DNA of 64,000 nucleotides from Merluccius polli (Eukaryota; Chordata; Actinopteri; Gadiformes; Merlucciidae), in contig JAOPHQ010002862.1 in the NCBI GenBank assembly GCA_030340625.1, positions 62,001 through 126,000 on the forward strand. The letters are read 5' to 3'. A model generated the notes under the pieces. It had not been told where the DNA came from, ran no database searches, and saw nothing but the letters and a program-made list of their open reading frames with translations. The translations under genes and the position numbers were made by a program. Of the stretch, positions 41,490 through 64,000 are shown piece after piece (the stretch's first letter is position 1; each line of letters starts with the position of its first letter).

Positions 41490-43000
41490 AGCGTTGCGAT
41501 AGGGCCTGAAAACATACTGCCTTTATCGCCAAACCCTTCAAGTTCACTAAGGAGTGATTGCTGGGGCAGAAGCACAGTGGGAAACTGGTCTGCTCAAAGG
41601 AAGACAGACCAACATCTGAAGACATACAGCAACCCCGAAAGAGAGCAGGGGAGAGTGCAACATCCAAATAGACCCCCCTAAACCAGGTGGGCAGTTTGAC
41701 ATGTCAGAGCTGCAGCGAAAGGAAGTCAGAGAGGTCATCCACAAAGCAAGGGCAATCTCTGCTCCAGGACCAAGCAGCACCTGGAACAAAGTGTACAAGA
41801 ACTGTCCCAAACTCCTGCTGCATCTGTGGAAGATCCTGAGAGTCTTCTGGAGAAGGGGGAAGATCTTAGTGGAACAGCAACAGTGAAAAGTGGCTGAAGG
41901 GCTGTGGATCCCGAAGGAGGAAAACTCCACCCAGATGGACCAGTTCCGCATCATCATCTTCCCCCTGCTGTGTCGAAGTGAAGGTTTTCTTCAGTGCCAT
42001 TTGCAATCGGCTGTGCACCTACCTGGCAAAGAACACCTACATCAACACATCGGGAAGGGTGGCATTTCAGGGATACCATGCTGTAGCACACTGGTGTGAT
42101 GACACAGCTCATCGGGGAGGCTAGAGAGAACAAGGGCCACCTGTCAGTGTTGTGGCTCAACCTGGCAAATACATATGTCTCCATTCCACACAAACTTGTG
42201 CAGCTCACACTGACCAAACGTCATGTCCCCAGCAGAATCAAAGACCTCATCGCTGATTACTACAGCAATTTCAGGATGATAGGCTATTCAGGAGAAATTA
42301 AATCAAACTGGCACACGGTAGAGATCGGCATTATTACAGGCTGCACTATCTCTGTGACGCCGTTCTCCCTAGCCATGAACATTTTCACTAAGTCTGCTGA
42401 ACTGGAGTGTAGAGGGCCCAGAGCGAATTCCGCTCAATGGCAACCACCCATCAGGGCATTCATGGATGACCTCACAGTCACCATAGAATCAGTCCCAGGC
42501 TCCTGGTGGAGTCTGCAGGGGCTCGAAAAGCTGGTGGAGTGGGCCCGGATGCATTTCAAACCAGCCAAATCAAGATCTATGGTGCTAAGGGAAGGTGGAG
42601 GGCAAGTTCTGGTTCAACAGTGCAGGCACAGCCATCCCAACCATTACAGAGAAGCCAGTCAAGAGCTAAGGTATGGTTTTCCGCAACTCTCTGAGGGACA
42701 TGACATGGCTGAAATTTGTGGACAAGTCTGGCCTACCTGGGAAGTTCACAGCCTGGGTATATAAGCATGGCATTCTTCCCAGAATCCTGTGGCCCCTCGC
42801 CTATGCAGTTCCGATCTCAACAGTCGAGACCTTAGAGAGGAGGGTCAGCAACCACTTCAGGAGATGGCTGGGGCTGCCAAAGAGTCTGAGCAGCATCTCA
42901 CTCTACAGACACCACTACAAACTGCAACTGCCCTTCAAATCATTGGAGGAGGAATTCAAGGTAACAAGAGCCATATAAGTGGTACAGTACAGGGACTCAA
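41490..43000 (+). pseudogene. Decayed reverse transcriptase of an unassigned retroelement
   Basis: Frames 41701-41886, 42096-42764 and 42673-42978 read in order: S-A-P-G-P-S-S-T (entry block), G-K-G-G-I-S-G-I-P (from 42053), L-W-L-N-L-A-N-T-Y (palm A, with N where D is usual), G-I-I-T-G-C-T-I-S-V (block like P-Q-G) and F-M-D-D-L at about 42460 (the catalytic Y/F-x-D-D). Several frameshifts and stops. I recognise it as a fish reverse-transcriptase family of non-LTR style but cannot name the clade. Palm A appears mutated. Confidence 0.65.
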
Positions 43001-43270
43001 GTGATCCGAAGATGACTTAAGCAGGGATCCAAGTGAGGACTGGCAGGAAGCAGAGGCAAGGCTGCATCACAAGAGGTTGGTGAGAGTGGTCACACAAGGC
43101 CGAGCTCGGCTAGGATCCTTTGCAACTCCCCAAATGAACACCACCAGAGGGAAGGAACAGGAGCAGTTGCGATTGTCTTTTTTTTTGCCACTCATGTTTG
43201 GCTGTTCATTTGAAAGGAATGAATTTGCATATGAAATTTACCATCCCCATGATGTGTAGCACAGTCTTGT

Positions 43271-44330
43271 CTATGGGCCTTGGTTCTGTATGACATTAAT
43301 ATTTTCTTGGTCAGGCTGGACACCTTGTGCAGAGAGCTTGTCTCCGAGGAAGATGATTTCTTGAGCTCCAAACTGGCATTTGCTTTTTTTGAGCTTCAGT
43401 CCATACTTTTGTATCTGCTTCAGCACTTTGGTGAGCTTCTGATTGTGTTCTTGGACTGCGGAGCCCCAGACAATGATGTTGTTGACATAGGCTCGAACTC
43501 CATCCAGCCCTTCCATTGCAGTTCCATTGCTCTGTAAATATTTTAGATGCTGAGATGATTCCAAAAAGGCAGTCTGAGGTGTATTACATTTGCAGTACTT
43601 GGTGCTACTTTCATCCAATTTCAGCAATTTCAGATACTTCTCAAAGCTTGTGAAGTATCTGGCACCCGCCATCTCACTGGTCAATTCTTTACCCTTGGGT
43701 ATCTTGTAGTGTTCATGCTTGATGTTCTCGTTCAGATCTTTCGGGTCCATACATATTTGTACAATGGATTTGACACAGTCTGTTGGTTCCTCTACCTTCT
43801 TTATCACATCCAGCCTCCTCATACTGTCCAGTTATGTCTTTAGACAGTCTGTCAGTGGCGCCGGAACTCTTCGTGCAGCATGCACAACTGGCAGTGCGTT
43901 TTCTTTCATCTGGATTCTGTACGTGAATGCACTTTGGTGTATTTGGCAATACACCAAAGCCCCTGTACAACTGAAAAGTTATGTACTATAGTCAACAGAG
44001 TCATTTGATGTACTCACAGCTGTGTTCCAAATTTCCAAATGTTCACAGGCTTTGTCACCTAGCATTGAATCGAGCCCTTCAGTGGTGACAGAGGTAGGTG
44101 GTGTACTTTTTCTTTCACTGTTACTTTCAGCCTGCATGTGCCTAAACAGTCAATTTTCTGTACATTGTAGTCTTTCAGTGCAAGTGTTTTTCTCTGTATT
44201 CTCTGCTTATGTTTCATTGCTTTGATGTCAGACATGCTGATCAGGTTTGCTATTTACACCAGTGTCCAATTTCATTGTGACTTGAGTCCCATTTATTTGC
44301 AGTGGTGCTATCCATTTATCTTCTCTAATA
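43271..44330 (-). pseudogene. Ty3/gypsy remnant (protease-RT), minus strand
   Basis: Minus strand: protease L-D-T-G at about 44255-44290, a broken linker (43713-43970), then frame 43271-43822 with D-P-K-D-L-N-E-N, S-E-M-A-G-A, Y-V-N-N-I-I (the Y-x-D-D site, both D replaced by N) and F-L-G-D. The middle of the RT is shortened. A catalytic-site loss plus frameshifts makes it inactive. A different gypsy family from elements 1 and 2. Confidence 0.75.
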
Positions 44331-44355
44331 GCATTAATCTCTTTCTCTTTTATTT

Positions 44356-44880
44356 TCAAAGTTCACCATGCCAACGAGAAATGTCGCACTCATCAGTGTC
44401 TGTGTCCTCGACTATGTTTATAGATCTTCCGGTCTTCCGGTAGGTTAGGTTTCTTGAGGTGTGGCTCGACATCCTGCCGTTCCTCGGCAGGATGTCGCTC
44501 GAGACGGCTGGGAAAAGGGAGGAAGGGATGGGGGCATGGGGGCAGGTAGTGGCATGGTTAGACATAACTAGTTTGTGCACATCTTCAGGGGAGAGAGGGG
44601 TAAAGTGCGTGAGGCGGACAGAGGTGGGAGTGGTGGTAGGGAGGATAGAGGTAGGGGTGAAAGAGGAGCTGATGGCCTTCACCTTCTTAGTAAAGTAGGT
44701 GACAAAGTCATCAGCTGTGAGGGAGGAAGGGGGTGGAGCAAAAGCAAATGCTTTTTCTGTGGTTCACCGTGGTCATTATCTCGCCTCTTCCTCACTTCGG
44801 CCAAAGAGGGTTCTCCAGTAGGTGAGGAGTTACTGGTGAGCCAATCTCCTCTCATGTGTCTCCACTTTGTATGAAAATCC
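44356..44880 (-). pseudogene. L2-like LINE fragment, minus strand
   Basis: Minus strand: D-D-F-V-T-Y-F-T-K-K-V then a T/P-rich linker and F-T-P-L-S-P-E-D-V, H-A-T-T-C, P-I-P-S-S-L-F, I-L-P, the conserved stretch between endonuclease and RT of L2/CR1 LINEs. Cut at both ends by gypsy relics. Confidence 0.7.
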
Positions 44881-44894
44881 AAGCTACTCTGTGT

Positions 44895-46545
44895 TTTAAC
44901 CTACATTCTCTGCCCTTGCTTGCATTGGTGGATTCAGGCACCGATGATAACTTATTGGATGTCAAGTTTGCCTCCCAAGCTGGCATACCGGTGGAGCCGC
45001 TGGGATCAGGGTAAACTCTCTGAAAGGAAGATGTCTGGCTCAAGTCTCTCATCGTACCGTTTTGCTGCTCCTGGTTCTCTCCGGTAACCATCAGGAACAT
45101 ATCCAGTGTAATTGAATTCCCTCTCCATCTACCCCTTTGGTTCTGGGACACACATGGCTAAAGATGCATAAACCACACATTGACTGGTCTGCCGGGAAGA
45201 TAGCTAATTGGAGTTCATTCTGTCATTTCTCTTACCTGCAGTCTGCCCTACCTCCCACAGAGGCCAGTTCCCCTAGTCAAGAAGCCTCCCAGCTAGCTGC
45301 CATTCCCTGTGACTACCATGACCTAGGGGAGGTTTTCAGCAAGGAGCGAGCCCTCTCATTGCCGCCACACCGTCCTTAAGACTGTTCCATTGATCTGCTC
45401 CCTGGAGCTCCTCTATAGGTTGTACAACCTTTCCTGTTCCGAGAGAGAGGCCATGGAGAGAAATATAAGTGACTCACTTACTGCTGGCATAATCCGCCCA
45501 TCTTCATCCCCTCTGGTTGCTGGTTTCTTCTTTGTTGGGAAAAAAGCTGTGTTAGTGAATGACAAGTGTTAGTGAATGACATGCTCAGAAATTTCCTCAA
45601 TCGCTTCGTCTTCGTATACCTGGATGACATTCTCATCTTCTCCCACACTCCCTCCAAACACATCCTCCACATTCGTCAGGTACTTCAAAGGCTCTTAGAG
45701 AACAAACTCTTTGTGAAAGCAGAGAAGTATGAGTTCCACATCAACTCAGTCAGCTTTATAGGCTTTATAATTGAGAGCGGGTAGGTAAGGACTGATCCAG
45801 TGAGGGTTCAGATGGTGGCAGAGTGGCCCAGACCTACCAACCTGAAGCAACTACGTTCTTGGGGTTTGCAAACTTCTATTGCTGATTCATTAAGGACTAC
45901 AGTCGTGTGGCAGCACCACTCTCGACTCACCTCCTTCTTTTCCTTCATGTGGACTCCGGAGGCTGAACTCGCCTTCGCCAAACTGAATGGACTGTTAACT
46001 TCTGCTCTGGTGCTGACCCAGCCAGATCCCTCTCGCCAGTTCATTGTGGAAGTAGATGCTTCGGATTCTGGAGTTGGAGCTGTGTTATCCCAGCGTTCAG
46101 CCCCGGATCAAAAACTTCATCCTTGTGCCTTTTTTATCCCGCTGTCTATCCCCTGCTGAATGCAACTACGACGTGGGAAACCGTGAGTTGCTGGCAGTGA
46201 AATTAGCCCTGGAGGAATGGAGACACTGGCTTGGGGCTGTACAATCATTTATTGTGTGGACAGATCATAAGATATGTACAGACTGCCAAGCGACTAAACT
46301 CCCATCAGGCCCGCTGGGCTTAACTTTTTGTTCGCTTCAAGTTCACCCTCACGTACCGCCCGGCTCCAAGAATATCAAGCCCGATGCCCTCTCCCATCAG
46401 TTTGCTTCTGAAGTTCCCCCCAGCCCTGAAACCATCCTTTCCCTAGTGTTGGGACGTGGGGTGCCGATGCTTTGGAGCGTGTGTCGAGTAATCCAGGAAG
46501 TGTTTAGTGGAGCGCATATCGAGGCATGTACCATTTGGGGGCGGT
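44895..46545 (+). pseudogene. Ty3/gypsy remnant (protease to RNase H), plus strand
   Basis: Plus-strand order: protease (L-V-D-S-G-T-D at about 44925), linker ending L-S-L-P-P-H-R-P (45137-45379), RT start (R-P-S-S-S-P-L, 45480-45530), Y-L-D-D at about 45617-45628, RNase H (V-D-A-S-D-S-G-V-G-A-V-L, about 46050) and the connection to integrase (N-I-K-P-D-A-L-S, about 46370). The RT between its start and YLDD is deleted, and a 17-bp tandem duplication (gtgttagtgaatgacaa) marks the break at 45549-45582. Frameshifts throughout. No LTR was found. Confidence 0.78.
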
Positions 46546-46892
46546 GACGTCATTGATGACAAATGAAGCCTCGTCGGCTCGTCAGATGTTTCGAAATGTG
46601 GGCGTGATTCACTAACGCATAAGTCAATGCGTCCCCTGCCTCATCTGTTCCCTGTGAGCATGGACGTCATTAGACCTGGGCATTCGGGGCTATAGCCCCG
46701 GATCTTTTGGGAATAGCCCCGGATCTCTGTGCCGTGAAATAAAAAAATACCCCCCCGTCGGTCGTCGGATCACGCGCACCCCCCCCCCGTCAGTTGCACC
46801 CCCCCCCCTTCTTGATAAGATGCCAGGTTGTGATAATTATTGTTTTCTGAGATGTGTATAATGTGTTTTATTACACTGAAGCTGTTTAAATG
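46546..46892. other. No gene; contains a 'gctatagccccggat' duplicated motif and C-runs
   Basis: The phrase atagccccggatct occurs twice (46690-46730). Poly-C stretches follow (46750-46810). Confidence 0.5.
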
Positions 46893-47441
46893 TAGCCTGG
46901 TCACCAGCCTCTCGTACTACATTTCATTTGTACAGAGAGTCTGGCCACTCACCATTGACAATTGTTAACTAACTGAAGGCGGGTGCTCTGTTGAAGTTTA
47001 AAACTATTGGATCTGCCCAGTGCCACTCCGAATCTGCCATAACCAATCGCTAACGTTTGGTCGTGACGTATGTCATGCGACAGAACCGACCGGAAACCAC
47101 GTGACGTAGCCGCCCAGACCCCAGACCAACAACAACTATATCCGTGATACCTCATTGCAATGAACAGAGTAGAGTTTGAAGATGGATGTCAACGAGAGCT
47201 GCAGGTTTTGTACTTTGAATTTAAGAGTAAACGGAACAATTGGAAATGTCAGGCGAATGTACTACAACTCAAACTAGCGCACGACTTCAACGTCATCGTT
47301 CTCAGCCACTCCCTCTGTTCGCTGATTGGACAGGTAAACCTTTTCCCGGGAGAAAACCCGCGAATATGCCGAAAACCCAGACAGAGTACTGAAGGGAAAT
47401 GAAAATTGAGCGGAAGTACGTCGGAGGGCGGAGCCAGGCTA
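46893..47441 (+). mobile_element. TAGCC-family TIR element 3 (9-bp TSD)
   Basis: Starts TAGCCTGGTCACCAGCC at 46893 and ends …GGAGCCAGGCTA at 47441 (complement TAGCCTGGCTCC). The 9-bp direct repeat GTTTAAATG lies at 46884-46892 and 47442-47450. 549 bp. It has no helicase exon but a short plus-strand frame with a C-x2-C start (47182-47277). Confidence 0.85.
47182..47277 (+). CDS. Short C-x2-C reading frame in TIR element 3
   Basis: 31 codons beginning MDVNESCRFCTLNLRVNG and ending TAG at 47275-47277. The C-R-F-C start and basic centre look like the first half of a zinc-binding domain, as found at the N-terminus of some transposon-derived proteins. No partner cysteines follow, so it is probably a first-exon relic. 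Function unknown. Confidence 0.3.
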   Translation: MDVNESCRFCTLNLRVNGTIGNVRRMYYNSN

Positions 47442-47450
47442 GTTTAAATG

Positions 47451-50110
47451 TTCATGTTGGTTAAAATGGTTAAAATGATAAATAGTGATTAAAGGAGCTG
47501 TTTAAAAATATAAATAGTGCTTTATGAAGATAAATAAGTGCATTTATGTTAAAATATAAGTTCATGGTGAATAACTGTCATGGTAAAAATACTTATACTG
47601 TACTGTAAGTGTACATACTCATTTAAATTGATTTGAATACTGTATATCCTGCATCTGGGTATAGATATGGATATTTAGGGTAATAAGTGAAAGTTGAATG
47701 ATGTCATGTGATTGAATAGAGAGTAATGGTTACGTTTCTACACTCTGTGTAGATTGTTTTTTTATTTGCCAGAATAAGGAATTGATTCAGATTCCGAGCC
47801 CGTGGAGGTTCGGTGGTGAGCTAGGAAGGACGACTCGGACGGAGTGGAGAGCGGTGTGGCCAGCCGTGGCACCCACTCCGGAGAACCCCAGACATCATCT
47901 CATTTCACTCGATACAGATAAGAAATAACACTAAAATCTACTCGGGTAGTAGTTATATGAACAGAACATTACACATACCCCCCACAGAACGGAACTGAAC
48001 TCTTAACTTCTAATACAGAAGAAGGGACACTTTTGTTGAGCTTTTTTCATTTTGTTTTGTTTGTTTTGGATGGAAGAGCTCTATTTGTTTTGTATTTTTC
48101 TATTTCTCATGCACTGCAAAAAACTAAGCTTGTGAAGGGCAATAAATTGTCAACTTTCAACTTCATGTTCCATTATTTAAATAATTTAAAGGTCCAACTC
48201 ATCCAAAGAGTGTAAGTGTCAATAGTGTGTTTCTTCCAGTCAGGCTAAGGGCGCTAAAATTGCATTGGTCGTTTTGAAAGGTGATGCTGAGAAATCCTGA
48301 CTGAGTGGGATATTGTTTTCTGTAGAGGGTGATGTTGATGGACGGTTTGTGTTTGGGGTTTTTGGTGAGCACAATGGGAAATGCAGACATTACACATACA
48401 CTGGTGTTGTCTGATTGGCTGTCTTGAAACATCTGAAAACTGCATGATGTGGAATGACGGATGGAGAGAGAGAGAGAGAGACAGAGACAGACAGAGAGAT
48501 CCACACACCCACAGCAACAGTAATCCTTCAAGTGTTCTGATGTCCGTCCTATTTTTTGTAAAATCATAGGAACAAATGAATAAATGTACACTCCTAATAT
48601 ATAGCCTCCCTGGAAGTAGGGTACCCTTTAAAGTTATTTAGGGCCATTTTATAGTTTGTATTAAAGGACAAAAACTAAGGGTTTATTTTGACAATGAATG
48701 TTTAGATATTTTAAATATAATACATACGTTACTAGTTTTCATAAGTATTCGGAACAAGATGACACAATTATTAGTTGGTTCTAAATAAGAAGAAACTCAA
48801 GTTTTTTTCAGACATTTCCAAACCAGAATGTGAATCGTAACAAAACAAAAAAAACTCTTGGGTATTGTACAATGTACTCAAATCTATATCCAAATATGAT
48901 TTATTCATAAAACATATATTATAATAAGTCTTCTGGATGCATTTCCTAACCAACTGATGAAGCCACACCACAAGTGTTACATAAGAAACTTTTAAATTGT
49001 ATAATTTTTTATTATCTTAATATTTCAGCAGCTTTGACAGACCAATAACACATCATTCGTATTTAATTCAATGTTTTTTCTCATGTTTTTTCATGTGTTT
49101 TCTCATCAAAGGGGGGGTGGAGTTTCACATGACAAGAGGCGGGGCTTGTGGAGGGAGAACTTATATAAAGACATAGACCTCTCCCTCCCCCCACCCACAA
49201 CGTCACCCTCATCACACTGAAAAAGAAAATAAAAATCGAAAAAGACTACATACAATCAAGTCTAATGAAACTACTTGAATCTCCCAATTTCCATTTCAAT
49301 GTCTTATTGCCACTGCGGTTACAGGGGGGGGGGGGGTTTGCTAATGCAAAGTGGGGACTGGAGCATCCTAAATTTTACAGCAAAACCAAGCTGTCCTGCA
49401 ACGGATCGAAATGGTCTGGAACCAGACTGGAGACCCGAATAGGAACCCACATTTTTTGAGGGGGGTTGCATTGAGAAGCCAAGACACTAGACAGTTCAGT
49501 ATATCTAACACACTTGGGGGAGGGGGAAAACCAAGCACGTGGGGACCGATCCCCGCCCCCAGTCTCTCCATCTGATTGGGAAGAAGGCTGAGTCCACGTT
49601 CTGCACATGTGCACAAGGCAGCAGCAGCAGTAGCAGTGGAGCGCTGCTCTCACAATTGATCAATATATAGAAATCTACACACACACACACAGGCCTATGT
49701 CTAGCCAGGCAGCTTCAGGGAGGGGGTTGCGTTGTACTGGATATTTCATGAAAGGATGAGGTCCCGCCCCCTTGGGTCTCATTGCTCTCTATACTTGTTT
49801 GTCATTGGTGGGCTGAGAAGTCAACCCTAGTTCTGTCCAACGTGATTGGAGGCTGCTGTTTATTAGACACTGGTAGTACAATGCTTGTGGTTCAAAGTGC
49901 TGCACATATACAATTAGATAGTTGGACTACTTAGATAGTTCAGATGTGCACTAGCTAAGTAGTAATGTACACGTAGAAAAATAGGTAAGGAGGGAGGGAG
50001 GGGAATGTAGTGCAATGGGGATAGACAAGAGATGATGCACACAAAACTTTGTAGGCGTTATTCTTGAAACTGTAGAATTATTTTTGTTCTTGTTGCGATG
50101 AAATGCCTGT

Positions 50111-50144
<34 letters not shown>

Positions 50145-50847
50145 CTCAGTTAAAGTGTGTGTGTTTTCACATTCGTAAGCACCACCATCCATAGACACTT
50201 TGAAAACAACTAAAAGCTCTTTTGATACCCCGACCCTGACCCCTGGCTTCTGGATACAAAAGCCCCTAAACGACGAGTTACATTATTAGTGCTGTGCAAA
50301 ATCAGTCGTTTTCTTTTGTTGAGTTTCAGATAAGACATTCCTCTAAGAGAGATCACATTCAGAGTTGCTGGGGTTGTAATAGAGAAGCTCCCCAGGAGAC
50401 CCCAAGACCACCCAGGGGCGTCTTAAGCTCACTTTGGAATTCTTCTGGCTTTTCAAAAAGAAAAAGGCCCAAAATAAACAGGGGGTGGAGAAAACAATAA
50501 ATACTGTAATAATGTGTAGAACATGTAAAACGTGTTCATTTAAAGTCAGAGCGGATTGGTCTGTGGTCTTTTTAAAAGGAAATAGTCGGGCCAAACCAAG
50601 GGAACTAGAGAGGGGACAGTGTAATAAAGTACTGTGCCTTTTTGTCTCGTTTTCCTTTGTCTTTGCTTGTTAACGTTGGTTGAGTTAGTAAGCATTTTCC
50701 ACGCTGCCGCCCTCTAGTAGCTGTAGTCGGTAACTGCGTAGTACAGCCACACCGGCTCCAGGGACAGGAGGGGGTGGGGGGGAGGAGGGGGGCGGAGCAT
50801 GTCAGGGAGGAGGGAGGTGTGGAGGAGGAGGGGACAGAGCTTGTGCT
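47451..50847. other. Intergenic / 3' flank of the BLTP3-like gene
   Basis: No coding feature recognised. It includes a GA-rich microsatellite (48463-48500), a (CA)n at 50115-50141 and G-runs at 49325-49337. The 3'UTR of the minus-strand gene must start at 50847 and run leftward. AATAAA-type signals on the minus strand occur (for example near 49857), but none can be chosen. Confidence 0.5.

Positions 50848-64000
<13,153 letters not shown>

Noticed and set aside
41547..41957. 136-codon minus-strand frame
   Set aside because: The plus strand carries the reverse-transcriptase relic in order; the minus frame has no domain.
47160..47402. 80-codon plus-strand frame as a host gene
   Set aside because: It lies wholly inside a 549-bp TIR element with a TSD and has no domain; only the overlapping C-x2-C mini-frame was kept, at low confidence.
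50343..50673. Frames next to the BLTP3 stop as extra exons
   Set aside because: They lie beyond the terminal coiled-coil exon with its stop and lack splice signals in phase; probably 3'UTR or flank.

Overview
The window reads as euchromatic DNA of a ray-finned (teleost) fish. The evidence is one multi-exon vertebrate gene on the minus strand at the right end, GT-AG introns full of (CA)n microsatellites, and a repeat set typical of fish: Ty3/gypsy, L2-like and L1/Tx1-like LINEs, hAT, PIF/Harbinger, a tRNA-type SINE and an epsilon/gamma-like endogenous retrovirus (ERV). No bacterial gene, CRISPR array or rRNA is present. All values below were read by eye.

Layout. (1) 158-6340 is a hAT-type element (8-bp target-site duplication, TSD) holding a 4.4-kb Ty3/gypsy element (334-4745, TSD CACAT) whose gag-pol is frameshifted. 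(2) 6722-8192 is a terminal-inverted-repeat (TIR) element. (3) 8333-32466 is a single ERV on the minus strand, with LTRs of 580 and 573 bp, a 4-bp TSD (GTCT) and a tRNA-Trp primer site. It has swollen to 24 kb by nested insertions: a PIF/Harbinger element (9693-14222) that itself holds a hAT (10465-12236) and a small 9-bp-TSD element; a second 9-bp-TSD element (14966-15509); a TTAA element with an inverted partial copy (17175-24661) holding two hATs and an intact, very young Ty3/gypsy (19704-24653, 1374-aa polyprotein, LTRs identical); and an L2-like LINE (about 26000-29310) with one nonsense codon. (4) 33131-37655 is a decayed L1/Tx1-like LINE split by a second Harbinger (35583-37515). (5) 37655-47441 is a graveyard of LINE and gypsy pieces plus a third 9-bp-TSD element (46893-47441). 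(6) 47451-50847 has no gene. (7) 50848 to beyond 64000 (minus) is the 3' part of a BLTP3-family gene (UHRF1BP1/UHRF1BP1L; bridge-like lipid transfer protein). Eleven exons join in frame down to a C-terminal coiled coil and stop at 50848. Its introns hold a LINE, two hAT-like elements, a SINE and minisatellites.

The most unusual signal is a family of three ~540-bp TIR elements (ends TAGCC/TAACC), each flanked by a perfect 9-bp direct repeat. Two of them carry, on the minus strand, the fossil first exon of a RecQ-like helicase. They may mark a poorly described helicase-encoding DNA transposon. Other notable points are a perfect 60-bp spacer-free palindrome, a 107-bp-arm inverted repeat around telomere-like repeats, an internal empty site proving one hAT insertion, and two GPY/F-type integrase C-terminal modules in one ERV.

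Apart from the BLTP3 gene and the intact gypsy polyprotein, nearly every open frame is a transposon relic or chance.
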